A stretch of DNA of 64,000 nt from Bretschneidera sinensis (taxonomy: Eukaryota; Streptophyta; Magnoliopsida; Brassicales; Akaniaceae). The notes under the pieces were generated by a model. That model searched no databases. It was not told the DNA's origin and saw only the letters and a program-made list of their open reading frames with translations. The stretch is taken from NCBI GenBank assembly GCA_023935145.1, contig CM043698.1, positions 64,502,001 to 64,566,000 on the forward strand, read 5' to 3'. Within the stretch, counting starts at the first letter, position 1. Every line of letters starts with the position of its first letter. This document shows, piece by piece, positions 1 through 11,623 of the stretch. Made by a program: the position numbers and the translations under genes.

Positions 1-204
1 GCACAAGATACAGAGAGATTATTTTGTTAGATATATTAGTTGAATGCCTTTGCTTCTTTTGAGTTAGAAGGAGAAGTTTTGGAATGATGGGAGGATATTC
101 TTCCCAGGGTAAGTGCAGATATAGATAAACTCTTAACCTGGAATAGGTTTAAGGACGTTTTTCCTTGATAAATACTTTCCTTATACCTCTAAAGCCCAAC
201 AAAA

Positions 205-1060
205 TAGAGATTTTATTCATTTAGGGTAAATGTATGGACTATGACTCAGTATGATAGGAGATTTGTGGCTCTGTCAAGGTTTGTACCAGAAATTGTATAC
301 CTAGAGGAGAAAAAATGTAAGAGGTTCATAGATGAACTATATTTTAAGATTTGATCAAAACTATCGTACATAAGGCATATAAATTAATTTCATATTGGTG
401 GATATAGCACTTCAGTTTAAGAAGGATGTGATGGAATTTAGAGGAAAGAGGAATTGACGGAAGAAGTCTAGATTTGAGAAACCTAGGGGTGGTATCAGTA
501 CAAGTGTGCAGGGTGGGAGACCACCCAGATGAAGCGTTCCTTGTCACAAAGAACTTTAGTATAGAGTTAGAGGCAAGCAAAATATGTTACTTCTGTAGCT
601 TAGAATACTATCAGTAGGACCCTTAGATTTAGGAGACAGGTTATGGGAACGAGGAGTAATGGCAGAGGAAGTAAGTATGCCACTAAGGGGAAGTGGTAAT
701 CTAATGAATGATTGGGAGACAAAAGTTTGTTATAGATGTACTCAGATAAGATATTTATCCCAAAATTGTCAAAAAAAAATTGAAGTGCTTTGTGTGTAGA
801 AAAGATGGACATATCAATGATGGTTGATCTTGGTGCAACCCATTCTTTTGCATCCAGTATTCATATGAAATCTATTGAAGTATGTATTAGTCCTTTGATG
901 CAAAATATTTTTATTGAAGTTCCCACTAGAGATGGAGTGATAATCATAGATATTACAAGTGTGGTGTGATTTGTTTCAATGATAGAGAATTTGAAGCTGA
1001 TTTATTATCTTTGAATATGGTTGATTATTCCAAAAAGAAGATAGTGTTCTAGATATGGAC
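205..1060 (+). pseudogene. gag and aspartic protease remnant (gypsy A)
   Basis: Around 215-355 a broken frame reads MTVTQYDRRFVALSRFVPEI followed by an EEKKCKRFI segment, the conserved end of the plant gypsy gag helical domain. Near 730-775 a CCHC-like knuckle appears (CYRCTQ, then LSQNC). At about 817-860 the frame reads MVDLGATHSFAS, which corresponds to the retroviral-type protease motif D-S/T-G-A-T-H-S-F with the catalytic D-S-G changed to D-L-G. Several stops separate these blocks. No start codon or continuous frame remains. Confidence 0.75.
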
Positions 1061-1129
1061 ATGATGAGTTTAATTTCAAAGTGAACATAAAATACTCTCG
1101 AACTATCTCATTTTGCTCTAACCACTAGG

Positions 1130-1990
1130 AGATGGTTGAAGAAGGATTATGAGGAGTATTTGGCATACATAATGGATTCTAGAAAGGAAAATAGGAAGTT
1201 AGAATAAATCTTAGTGGTGAAAGATTATTTTAATGTAATTCTTGATGAGTTGTCTAGGTTGCCTCCAAGTAAGGAGATAAAATTTTCTCTTGATGTGATA
1301 CCAGGATCATCACATATATCTATAACACTTTACAAAATGACACTCACTGAGTTGAGAGAATTGAAAGTACGGCTTCAAGAGTTGTTAGATAAACAACTTA
1401 TTCGATTTAGTGTATCATCATAAGGAGCCCATGTAATGTTTGTAAAAAAGAAAGATGGAACGATGAGATTGTGTATAGACTACAAATAGTTGAATAAGAA
1501 CAAATATCTTTTACCCAGGATAAATAAATTATTTGAGTAGTTACAAGGATTGAGAGTGTTTTCTAAGATAAACCTAAGATCAGGTTATCACTAGTTAAGG
1601 ATAAAGGAGGGAGACGTGCCTAAAACTGCTTTTAGGACACTTTATGGTCATAAGTTTCTTGTGATGTCATTTGGATTGACTAATGTTCCAGAAATATTCA
1701 TGGACTTGAAGTATAAAATGTTTAAACTATTTCTTAATAGTTTTGTGGTTGTGTTCATTGATGACCTCTTGGTGTATTCTAAGACTAAGGAAGGGCATGT
1801 AAAATAATTAGAAATTGTGTTGGAGATTCTGAGGAGAGAGAAATTATATACAAAATTCTCTAAGTGTGATTGTTGGCTGAATGAAATAACTTTCCTGGAA
1901 CTTGTAATATCGGGAAATGGTATAACAGTTAATCCACAAAAGGTAGAGGCAATGTTAAGTTAGAAGATACCAACTAATGTAACTAAGATT
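1130..1990 (+). pseudogene. Ty3/gypsy reverse transcriptase remnant (gypsy A)
   Basis: The RT domain is recognisable in order. It starts with LPPSKEIKFSLDVIPGSS and LRELKVRLQELLDK at 1255-1400, then VKKKDGTMRLCIDY at about 1440-1483. Next come FSKINLRSGYH near 1558-1590 and the F-G-L-T block, and then the catalytic box [10 protein letters not shown] at 1755-1785, the F/Y-x-D-D form normal for gypsy RT. In-frame stops (for example after the first 69 residues at 1421, and TAG/TAA at about 1486, 1540 and 1594) make this a pseudogene. The family normally copies element RNA into DNA in cytoplasmic virus-like particles. Confidence 0.9.
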
Positions 1991-2580
1991 AGAATCTTCT
2001 TGGGGTTAGCTGGTTATTATAGAATATTCTTTCAGAATTTTTCTATTATTGAAATATTGTTGAATAGACTAACCAGGAAAGATGTGAGATTTGTATGGTG
2101 AGGGAAGTGTGAGAAAAATTTCCAATTACTAAAAGAGAATTGACTATAGCTCCAGTATTGGTGTTTCCTTCTGGTGATGGAGGATTTGTGGTGTATAGTG
2201 ATGCGTCAAATCAATGATTGGGATATGTGTAACATAGAAAAGTTGTGGCCCATACTTCTAGGCAATTGAAGATTCATGATAGAAATTACCCTACTTATGA
2301 CTAAGAGTTGGCTGTTATAGTGTTTACTTTAAAGATTGGAGACATCATCTGTATGGAGCCACTTATGAGATATTCATGGGTTATAAGAGTTTAACATACT
2401 TACCTACCCAGAAAGAGTTGAATTTGAGGCAAAGATGATAGATGGAGTTGATAAATAACTATGATTGTACAATTCACTATCATCTAGAAAATGCGAAGAT
2501 GATAACTGATGCATTGAGTGGAAAGTCTACAAGAAGGTTAACTGCTGTTGGGAGTCCTGATGTGAAATTGATGATAGATT
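1990..2580 (+). pseudogene. RNase H remnant (gypsy A)
   Basis: The frame reads LGLAGYYRIFFQNF at about 2000-2042, then a broken W-CEKNFQLLK connection segment and VVYSDASN near 2190-2211, the first acidic strand of the RNase H fold. [10 protein letters not shown] follows at 2344-2373. Stops and at least one frameshift (near 2125-2140) interrupt it. The same segment in copy B at 12883-13330 is better preserved and aligns throughout, so both copies are the same family. Confidence 0.85.
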
Positions 2581-2699
2581 TAAAATAGATATAAGAATAA
2601 AATTGAATATCAGTGATAGAAGATCATGGTTAATGAATATAGTTGTACAGTAATTCATAGTAAAACGTTTTAGAGATGCAAAGTTGAGATGAAGAGATA

Positions 2700-3640
2700 G
2701 AAAAGATTAAGCATTGAGTGCTTACTAGAAAGCATTTTGAGTTCAAAATTTGAAATGAGGGTATTTTGGTATTGGAACATGGAAATTGTGTTCCCAATGA
2801 AGCGGAGTTGAGAAAGAAGATATTGAGAAAGGTATATGGTAATGTAGATTCAATATAATCAAGTAATAATAAGAGGTATAGAGGATTGAGACAGAAATTC
2901 TAATGGTCAGGATTAAAGAGGGATGTAGCTGAGATTGTGAGGTTGTATGGTATACCATGGATTATAGTATAAAATTTTTATTAGGATGGCACCAATTAAG
3001 ACATTGTATGGTCGAAGGTGTAGAACTCCTATATATTGGGAAGAAATGAGAGAGTGAAATATATCTGGTCCATCAATTATTTGAGTTAACAATTGAGGGG
3101 ATCAAATTGGTTAGGAAGAACCTCAAAACAGCCCAGAACAAACAGAAGGGATATGCTGATAAAAGAAGGCGACCTCTCAAGTTCCAAGTTGGTGATTTGG
3201 TATTTTTGAAGATATCTCCATGAAAGGGTGTGTTGAGGTTTAAAAAGAAGGAAAAGTTGAGCCGAGATTTGTGGGGCCATATGAGGTGATCGAGAGAATT
3301 GGACCAGTAATATATCATTTGGAATTGCCTCCAGAATTAAAATAGTTATATAACATATTTCATGTTTCAATTTTAAGAAAGTGTTTACATGATGAGTATT
3401 ATAATATTTCGAGCTAAGCTATAGAAATTCAAAAAAAATTGAGCTTATATACAAGTACAAATGAGAATTTTAGACCCAAAAAAAAGAATAAATCTTGTAT
3501 AATAAAATAATTGCATTAGTTCAAGTTATTGGCGGAATAAAGATGTTGAAGAGATTACATGAAAGCGTGAGACAACTATGAAAAAGTATTAATCATATTT
3601 GTTTCTGGAGTTAGGTAAGGAAATTTCGGGGACAAAATCT
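2700..3640 (+). pseudogene. Integrase C-terminus and chromodomain-like tail (gypsy A)
   Basis: After a large deletion of the integrase core, the text carries the TLYGRRCRTPIYW block (about 3001-3039). It then reads RRPLKFQVGDLVFLKISP, then WGPYEVIERIGPVIYHLELP near 3270-3335, the GPY/F module of gypsy integrases. FHVSILRKCLHDE follows. The chromodomain-like tail is only faintly readable between 3410 and 3560, although in copy B the same tail is open. Stops and a frameshift are present (for example TGA at about 3222). Confidence 0.8.
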
Positions 3641-3658
3641 TTATAAGGTGGGTAGAAT

Positions 3659-5528
3659 TGTAATACCCGTATTTGTAAAGTAAGGGTAAAGAAGTATTTT
3701 AATAAATATGACAAAGAGTTAAAATAATATAGATATTTTGAAATGCAAAAAGTTAAATTTTATAAAACAATAAAAAAAAATCAAAACGTGGCAGCAGGTG
3801 TCACCTGCTGCCAAAATATGGAGATCGAAGCAAGCATGTCAGAAAAACACAAGGTAATAACGTAGTATTTATTTTTGAATTTTTAGCATACATGAAATTT
3901 CTTAAAATTCAAAGTGAAAATTTTCAAAGGGTGTGGTTTATGAAGAATTGAAGAAATAATTAGAAATTTAATACAAATATTATATCAGATGTTGACGATC
4001 TGCAACCAAGAGAAATTTCTGAGAGGAACGGGAAAGGCAATGAGGTAATCCACGGGTAGCTTTAAGTGCTACGTGGTGAGTTGGATTTACTCTAAGTAAT
4101 CTAAATAAAAATAAAAAATCTAGTGATAATATTAAAATTAATTATTAGCTTATGTTTTTGTGATAGGTAAAGAATTGGCTAATAGATATGATATAAATAT
4201 TGGAAACGTAGAAAATTTATTATGTGAGAAGAAATATTATTAGAATAATGAGTTGATTTAATAATGATGGTGATAAATAAATTCTTGATGGGTTATGGTT
4301 GATGTTTTGATACGAATTATGAGGAGATGAAATTTAGTGGATCTTGACAAGCTTTGATGGATGATTTGATGTGATTTGAAATGAAATTTAGTGGATCTTG
4401 ATATACTTTAATGGATGATTTGATGTGATTTGGGATGAGAGGAATTTAGTGGAATTTTTTTATAATTTGAGAAAAATCAGGATAGCCAAAATTAAATATT
4501 TGAATTTATGTTTGTTTTTTTTTTATTGTTCAGATGCATATTTCATATCATTGTTCATATGCATATGCATTAAATGAAAAGAAAAGAACCAGTCTAATTG
4601 AAAAACCATGACAGCCAGTATGTGCTGGAAATAAAAAAGATACCGTGACAGCCGGTATATGTTGGAAATAAATTCTGTGGCAGCCGGGACAAGCTATAAA
4701 GAAAATAACCGAGAAGGCAGCCAGTTTAAATGAGAAAGAAAAGAATCGGAAGGGGGCCGGTCTAAGATAATAAAAACATGTCGACATGTGGGAAGACGTT
4801 CCCATAATAATAATTCATGCATTGCATCTATTTTAATTATTGCTTGCATTATTGAAATGCGTATGTGTGGTGTGTTATTGTGAATTTATTTATAGACGGA
4901 TGAGTCTCATAGAGAGACAGTTATGGTGATAAGAACCATCTAAATTGTAGACTTTATGATGTGAACCTCATTGCGAGGTAATTATGAGATAATTAATGGT
5001 CTTGAGATGAACCAATAAATAAGAAGAAGAGATTGATAGAGAATATGACTTATGATATGTATAGTGATAGTGAAATGCTAGTATCAAGTGGTATGAGATA
5101 TAAATGATTAAATATTATAAGACTATTTATACAAACTGAATACTTTTAGTAAATTTAATTCACTGAGCTTGTGAAGCTCACCCCTCATTGTACAATGATT
5201 TCAGGTAGCAGACAGAACAAGTAGTCTGGTGGGTTAAGAGTCAGAAGAAATCATTTTCTGTAAGCCACGTGCGTGTCAACATCCTCAGAAAAATGAGAAA
5301 AATGAAACAAGTAAAATTTTGTTTGTAAATATTCATGCATTTTACGTTGTATATTATGTTTAAATCGATATAAGATTGATGTATCTCCCCTGTTGAGGGT
5401 TGATGATTGATGTAAAAGAATTTTTGTTAGTATTATTATTTTTATTGTTGCATATATGTGTCGTGCTGAGATTTTCAAAATGTGAGGACACCGTCTCGGG
5501 AGTGACCAACCCGGGATGGGTCATTACA
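3659..5528 (+). repeat. 3' LTR of gypsy copy A
   Basis: The LTR begins TGTAATACCCG directly after the chromodomain remnant and ends GGGTCATTACA, giving a 6-bp inverted terminus TGTAAT/ATTACA. Related LTRs lie at 5805-8054 and 14976-17534. This copy is 1870 bp. It lacks about 380 bp present in the 5805 copy near its own start, around the TTAGGGACCTAAAG segment. It carries two copies of a unit containing GAAATTTAGTGGATCTTGA (4328-4440), a degenerate ggcagccggt-type repeat, and the motif GTCGACATGTGG near 4780. Confidence 0.85.
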
Positions 5529-5804
5529 GATTCTTTGGTCTAGGAACTAGATTCCATATATTGTTTCTTTCAAATTGATTTATTTCTTCTTGCATGTCAT
5601 TTATCCAATCAACATCCTTCTCTGCTTCTACAAATGTCTTAGGTTTTATTTGAGATAGATAGGCTACACAATTGCAAATATTTCTAATAGAGTTACGAGT
5701 TCTTACCCCTTGTGAAGGATCACCAATCATTTGATCGATTATGTGATAATTTACATACCTCCAATCTTTGGGAAGACTATCCTCTTGTTGACTTGTAGAT
5801 GGTT
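5529..5804 (-). pseudogene. Ty1/copia reverse transcriptase N-terminus fragment
   Basis: On the minus strand this piece encodes the start of copia RT: QGVRTRNSIRNICNC, then EAEKDVDWINDMQEEINQFE and NIWNLVPRP, which is the A-x-x-D-x-x-W-x-x-A-M-x-x-E-L block preceding RT. It is cut off at 5528 by the gypsy A LTR and at 5805 by a solo gypsy LTR. Across the solo LTR it joins the integrase part at 8055-8492 in the same reading frame if the LTR and one target-site copy are discounted. The rest of RT and RNase H lie beyond the window. Confidence 0.85.
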
Positions 5805-8054
5805 TGTAATACCCGTAATCATAAAGTAAGGGTAAATAAGTAATTTAATAAATATGACATGAAATTAAAATAATATATTTACACAAAAGTTTTAGTATTG
5901 ATTAAAATAATTCTTTGAAAAAATTGAAGCATGGGGGCGTAGTTACAAATAATATGGAAAAAAAACGTGAACAGTATAAAAGAGAAAGAAAAAAAAATCG
6001 TGGCAGTATGTAGCAGCACCTGCTGCCAAAGGAAATCAAAGGCCCTTGCATGTATTGCAAGTGGCCAAAACGTAGAGAATGGTCGTGAAGCTGCAAAGAT
6101 TTTTTTGTTAGTCAAATTTTAGGGTTTTCAAAGTTTGCACATATATATTATACTTATGTGTAAACATAAGTTACGTATCAAATTCGTTTAGTTTCCTTTT
6201 AATTTATGCATTTTCTTTAAACACTTAGGGACCTAAAGAAAAGTTGAAAGAGCAAAATTTTAAAGGAGTTTACTATGAAATTTCATAGAGAGTCACGAGA
6301 AACTATCAGAAAAATAGAAGGTAATAACGTAATATTTGTTTTTGAATTTTTTTAGCATTCATGAAATTTCCTGGAAGTCAAAGTGGGAATTTTCAAAGTG
6401 TGTGATTTATGAAGAATTGAAGAAATAATTAGAAATTTAATACAAATATTATATCAGGTGTTGACGATCAGCAACCGAGAAAAATTTCGGAGAGGAATGG
6501 GAAATGCAAGGAGGTGATCTACGGGTAGTATTAAGTGCTACATGGTGAGTTGGATTTACTTTAAGTTGTCTAAATAAAAATCAAATATCTAGTAATAATA
6601 TTAAATTTAATTATTAACGTATACTTTGGTGATAGATAAATATTTGGTTGATAGGAATAGTATAAATATTGGACACATAGAAAATTATTATGTGAAAATG
6701 AATATTTTTATAATAATGAGTTGACTTAATAATAAAAGCGATAAGTAAAATTCTTGATGAGATATGGTTGACGTTTTGATACGAATTATGAGGAGATGAA
6801 AATTTGTGGATCTTGACAAGCTTTGGTAAATGATTTGATGTGATTTGGGATGAAATTTAGTGGATCTTAACAAGCTTTGATGGATGATTTGATGTGATTT
6901 GGGATGAAATTTAGTGGATCTTGACAAGCTTCAATGGATGATTTGATGTGATATGGGATGAGAAGAATTTAGTGAGATTTTTTATATAATTTGAGAAAAA
7001 TCAGGATAGCCAAAATTAAATATTTGAATTCATGTTTGTTTTTTTTTATTGTTCAGATGCATATTTTATATCATTGTTCATATGCATATGCATTAAATGA
7101 AAAGAAAAGAACCAAGAAGGCAGCTGGTCTAATCGAAAAACAGTGACAGCCAGTATGTGTTGAAAATAAAAAAGACACTGTGACAGTAGGTATATGCTGG
7201 AAATGAATACCGTGGTAGCTGGGACAAGCTATAAAGAAAAGAACCGGGAAGACAGCCGGTCTAAATAAGAATGAAAGAACCGGGAATGCAGCTAGTCTAA
7301 GATAAAAACATGTCGACATGTGGAAAGACGTTCCCATAATAATAAGTAATGCATTGTATTTGTTTTAATTATTGCTTGTATTATTGAAATGCTGATTTGT
7401 GGTGTGTTATTGCGAATTTATTTATAGATAGATAAGTCTCACAGAGAGATAGTTATGGTGATAACAACCATCTAAATGGTAGATTTTATGATGTGAACCT
7501 CATTACGAGATAATTATGAGGTAATTGATGGTCTTAAGGTGAACCAATAAATACGAGAAAGAGATTGATAAAGAATGGATCTTATGACATGTGTAATGAT
7601 AATAGAATGCTAGTATCAAGTTGTATGAGATATAAATGATTTAATATTGAAAGACCATTTATACAGATTGAGTACTTATAGTGAATTTAATTCACTGAGC
7701 TTGAGAAGCTCATCCCTCATTGTACAATAATTTCAGGTAACAGACAGGACAAATAGTTTGGTGAGTTAGGATTCAGACAAAATCATTTTCTATAAGCCAC
7801 ATACATGTCAACATCCTCAAACTAGTGAGAAAATAAAATAAAAATTTATTTGTAAACATTCATGCATTTTTTGTTGTATATTATGTTTAAATTAATATCA
7901 GATTGATGTATCTCCCCTGTTGAGGGTTGAGGATTGATGTAAAAATCTCTTTTAGTGTTATTTATTTTCATTGTTACATATATGTATCGTGCTGGGATTT
8001 TCGAAATGTGATGATACCGTCTTGGGGTTGGCCAACCCAGGATGAGTCGTTATA
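5805..8054 (+). repeat. Solo LTR of the gypsy family, inserted in the copia element
   Basis: It begins TGTAATACCCG and ends GAGTCGTTATA (consensus GGGTCATTACA), and aligns along most of its length with the LTRs at 3659 and 14976. No gypsy internal sequence is attached on either side: copia coding sequence abuts both ends. Flanking 5-mers are TGGTT (5800-5804) and TGCTT (8055-8059), a target duplication with one mismatch. It holds three degenerate tandem units containing ATTTAGTGGATCTT (6797-6960). It is most simply explained by LTR-LTR recombination of a former full element. Confidence 0.85.
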
Positions 8055-8900
8055 TGCTTGGTCAGGTTTGAGAGCTTCTATCTCTTGATTTGTTTGAGGT
8101 GAGCTCTTCTTTGGGTCAACAATGGGAGTAGGTATTTCTATTCTTAGAATGAAATCTGCATCATCATTGAAAGAAACTACTTTACTACTAATTGGGTTAG
8201 ACTCATCAAAGGCTATATGTATGGATTTTTTTACCACTAGTGTTCTCTTGTTGCAGACTCTATAAGCTTTATTAGAGGTTGAATATCCTAAGAATATCCC
8301 TTCATCAGTCTTTGAGTCAAATTTACCCAAGTTAGTTTTATTGTTATTTAGGATAAAGCATTTACAACTAAAAGCACAAAAATAGGAGATAGTAGGCTTT
8401 CTACCTTTCCATAATTCACATGGAGTTTTGTTGAGTATAGGCCTAATTAATATTCTGTTTAAGATATAGCAAGAGATGTTTACGGCTTTCACCTAAAGTA
8501 TTTTGGCAAGTTATTTTCACAAAGCATTGTTCATGCAAATTCTTCTAGAACTCTATTTTTTCTCTCAACAACTCCATTTTGTTGAGGAGTTCTAGGAGCT
8601 GAAAAGTTGTGATCAATTCCATTTTCATCATAAATTTTGAAAAGCTTTGGTATTCAAATTATTTTCCATTATCACTTCTAATGCTTGAAATACAAATTCT
8701 TTTTTCATTTTGAACCTTTTTACAAAAGTTTTCAAATCCTTTGTAAGCTTCATCCCTATAAGCAATAAAGATATCAAAGGTATATCTTGATAGTCATCAA
8801 CAATAACAAGAGCATATTGATGGCCACCTAGACTAATGGTACTTATTGAACCAAATAAGTCCCTATGAAAAAGTTCCAATGGTCTAGTAGTTGAGACTAC
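8055..8900 (-). pseudogene. Ty1/copia integrase remnant
   Basis: The minus strand from 8879 reads MELFHRDLFGSISTISLGGH and then ALVIVDDY, the start of the copia integrase core (usual form HMDLFGP, then VIVDDFSR). From 8492 it reads VNISCYILNRI, then NKTPCELWKGRKPTI, CKCFILNN and GIFLGYSTSNKAYRVCNKRT, the conserved end of the integrase region. Frameshifts lie between 8500 and 8630. The reading frame stops being copia at 8054, where the solo LTR begins. Confidence 0.9.
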
Positions 8901-9029
8901 ATTTTTTTATTTAAAAGAAATTCTAGTTTGTTTTCCCATTTGACAAGTGTCACATACCTTATCTTTTTCAAATTTGATTTTTGGAAGTCCAATGACTAAA
9001 TCTTTTCTTGAAATGATTTTCAGCAAATC

Positions 9030-9290
9030 CATATTCACATGACCAAGTCTTCTATGCCATAGCTATGGTTTTCACTAAAAGTGGGAAAACATTTTTCATT
9101 TTCCGAATGCAAGGATTTTAAATCCACTATATAGACATTTTCATATCTATGACCAACAAACTTGATATTGTTACTCTTGATGTCTATAACTAGACAATGA
9201 GAGGTTTCAAATACGACTTTGTTGCCTTTGTCACAAAGTTGACTAATACTTAGTAAATTTGGCTTAAGACCTTGCACTTATAATATGTGA
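9030..9290 (-). pseudogene. GAG-pre-integrase zinc-binding region remnant (copia)
   Basis: The minus strand reads MQGLKPNLLSISQLCDKGNK, then VYIVDL, the segment between protease and integrase in copia Pol. The HHCC residues that should follow can be partly read around 8940-9030 in shifted frames (for example CDTCQMGKQ at about 8928-8955). It belongs to the same broken minus-strand element as its neighbours. Confidence 0.8.
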
Positions 9291-9482
9291 TCAATGGTTG
9301 AGAAATTATTACCAACTTTTTCATGCCTAATGATCTTTATTTTTATGTTGTCTCCAATGGTGACATGTCCACCATCTCTTAGAGTTAGCTCTTTGAATAC
9401 ACTCCAATCACCGGTCATGTGCTTTGAGCATCTACTATCAAGGTACCAACAATTATCTTTTTTCTTTGGTGTGGAGACATAT

Positions 9483-10203
9483 CTACATCACACAAGGATA
9501 CACAATTGCACTCTTAGGCACCCAAAATTTCTTGGGTCCTTTGGGGTTAGTCCTAGAAAATACGGTTCCTTTAGGGACCCATACTTTCTTAACAATGTAA
9601 GGTGTTCTATATTTATAGACATGTTGATGATGCACAATCCTAAGATAATAGTTATTGAAATTTCTAGGATTTCTTAGTTGTGCATGTTTATAGCTCCTTC
9701 GATAAGTATTCGTAGGATATATGTTTGTGCATGTCATTTCTAGGAAATGTATAATGGTGATTTCTAGGATATATGCTTGCATTACTGTGAACATGCATGT
9801 TATTTCTAGGATACACATGATGGTAATTCCTAGGATATGCATGTGTAGTGTGCAAGTTTTGAGTATATATATTATCTCTAGGATTCATATAGTGGTTACT
9901 TCTAAGATGTGTATATGCATTTCTTGAATGATTTTTCCTAGTATTTGCATTTCTTGAGTGAGCATACATATATACATGAGTATTTCTACGATGCTTAATT
10001 CTTGTGTATACATTAGAATTAGTATTTTTAGGCCTACTAGCATTCATTGAATGAGTGCTTTTAACCTTACAAGTGGTCTTTGAAGTAGAGGCTTCATTCA
10101 CACATAATGCTTTCATGAATAAGGTCTCTGTTAATTTTTGCTTGCCTAATGGAGAATAACCCAACCCAAATTTTTCTCCGCTTAATCTTTGGCAAGATAG
10201 CAC
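9483..10203 (-). pseudogene. Sirevirus-like gag-pol junction with degenerate PRN-H repeats
   Basis: The minus strand starts with SGEKFGLGYSPLGKQK, which resembles the GLGY-P-GK segment found in this position in SIRE-type copia elements. A stretch unusually rich in Asn, His, Arg and Tyr follows, with repeated YPRN-H units (about 9700-9960). It ends in KKVWVPKGTV and KKFWVPK (about 9520-9590), the K-x-W-V-P-K signature preceding the protease in Sireviruses. The repeats exist at DNA level as variants of TTTCTAGGATAT. The catalytic protease triad is not seen. Confidence 0.65.
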
Positions 10204-10289
10204 TTCATCTAGCTATTCTTTTCAAAGCATAAGTCTTGATATAGTGCCATTCAATTCTATTATTTTCTTCTTTAAGTTTTCATTTTCAT

Positions 10290-11471
10290 CTATAAGAAAA
10301 TCTTGAGAAGAATTATAAAGCAAGGAAGATAGTTTTTTTTTTCTTCCTTTAAGCCTTCCATCCCTTTAGAAAGATATGACAATTCCTTTTTGAGAATGGT
10401 GTTCCTAGAATTGAATTTCTTCAATTCTTCTTGCATTTCATTTATGACCACTATTAATTCTTCACTACTACTAACAATGTTATTATTAGAAGGAGAAGAA
10501 TTTGATGCCTCATTTTCGTCGTCGATTGCCATTAGACATAGGTTGGCAATCTCCTCATATCCTACCTCATTGTTCCAGGATTCTTCTTCTTCGTCATCAC
10601 TCCAAGTGGTTGCAATCATAACTTTCTTTTTGAAGCTCTTATATGGTTTGCTTGTCGCTGTACAATTGGCCTTGATGTGACAGGGCTTCTTGCAACCATA
10701 ACACACAAGTAGTTCCCTTTTTGAAGTGGGATCCTTTGCGTATGGTTTATTGCTCTTCTTCAAGAATCTATGAAACCTCTTGGTGATTAGAGCCATCTCA
10801 CCATCTTCTTCGTTGTTCTCCACCTCTTCTTTCATTTCTTCCTCTTTGTTACTCGTAGAGGCTTTGAGAGCAATCACTTTTTTCTTCTTCTCATCATCAT
10901 TGACAACGGGATTCATTTCTTCCATCTCGTATGTCAATAGTGATCCGAGAAGTGTTTCGACATCAAGTTTGTCGAGATCTATGGCCTCTGTGATGACCAT
11001 ATTCTTTGCTTTCCAAGTGGATGGCAAAGACCTTAAGATTTTCCTTGTTAGTTTAAATTCCTCAATGTTCCTACCAAGAAACTTCAAACCGTTAACAATA
11101 GTGGTGAAACTTAAGTGCATTTGAGAAATTGTTTCGTTAGGAGACATTTTGAAAGATTCATACTCGGACACTAGCATATAAATTTTTGATTTTTTAACTT
11201 TGATAGTTCCTTCATATGTAACTTGCAATTTGTCCCAAATCTCCTAAGTCGAAACACAAGCAGAAATTTTATTATATTCAGAAATATATAAAGCACAATG
11301 TAAAATACTTGTGGCTATACTATTTAGAGACATCATTCTACAATCCTTCGCATTGAACTCAATTTCGAGTTTAGGCATTGTATGATTGATTTCTCCAATA
11401 GTTATTTCCTTTGTAGGAATTTTAGGTTCTTCCTCAATGACTCTCCATATTGTAATCTTGTCCTTCGACAA
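10290..11471 (-). pseudogene. Sirevirus-like copia gag remnant
   Basis: Reading right to left, 11471-11244 encodes a first gag segment and stops at a TAG (about 11246). The frame then continues from IWDKLQVTYEGT through ETISQMHLSFTTIVNGLKFL and KILRSLPSTWKAK to TLLGSLLTYEMEE, the UBN2/copia gag core. An acidic linker follows, then the CCHC knuckle CYGCKKPCHIKANC (about 10674-10715) and a C-terminal coiled-coil-like stretch. It ends by frameshift near 10290. The normal role is capsid formation and RNA packaging. The internal stop makes it non-functional as read. Confidence 0.85.
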
Positions 11472-11609
11472 AGATTTTCATCCTGCTTTTCCAATAGTTA
11501 TAGTTGGAGTCATTGAACAAGGGAGGCCTAGTGTAGGAATGTCTTTCAGAATAGCTATTTGATGCCATCAAATCAACTCAAAGATTTTAAACCTGAAATT
11601 GAGAACGAG

Positions 11610-11621
11610 GCTCTGATACCA
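11610..11621 (-). promoter_or_regulatory. Primer binding site, initiator tRNA-Met type (copia)
   Basis: The minus strand reads TGGTATCAGAGC, the usual plant primer binding site complementary to the 3' end of initiator tRNA-Met. It sits two bases from the LTR edge at 11624, which places the 5' LTR at 11624-12882 and confirms the minus-strand orientation. Confidence 0.9.
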
Positions 11622-11623
11622 AT

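Larger units (their letters stand above)
1..3658 (+). mobile_element. Ty3/gypsy retrotransposon, internal region (copy A), degenerate
   Basis: The internal part of a Ty3/gypsy LTR retrotransposon runs in the order gag, protease, reverse transcriptase, RNase H, integrase and chromodomain-like tail, and leads straight into its 3' LTR at 3659. The 5' LTR and the start of gag lie left of the window. Stops and frameshifts interrupt every domain, so it cannot encode a polyprotein. Compared with copy B (12883-14975) the integrase core is missing: the text jumps near 2960-3000 from early integrase to the GRR segment that follows the core. The element is inserted in a copia element whose sequence resumes at 5529. 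Confidence 0.9.

Noticed and set aside
9294..9677. 127-codon + strand frame
   Set aside because: It is antisense to the copia pre-integrase/junction region and has no homology of its own.
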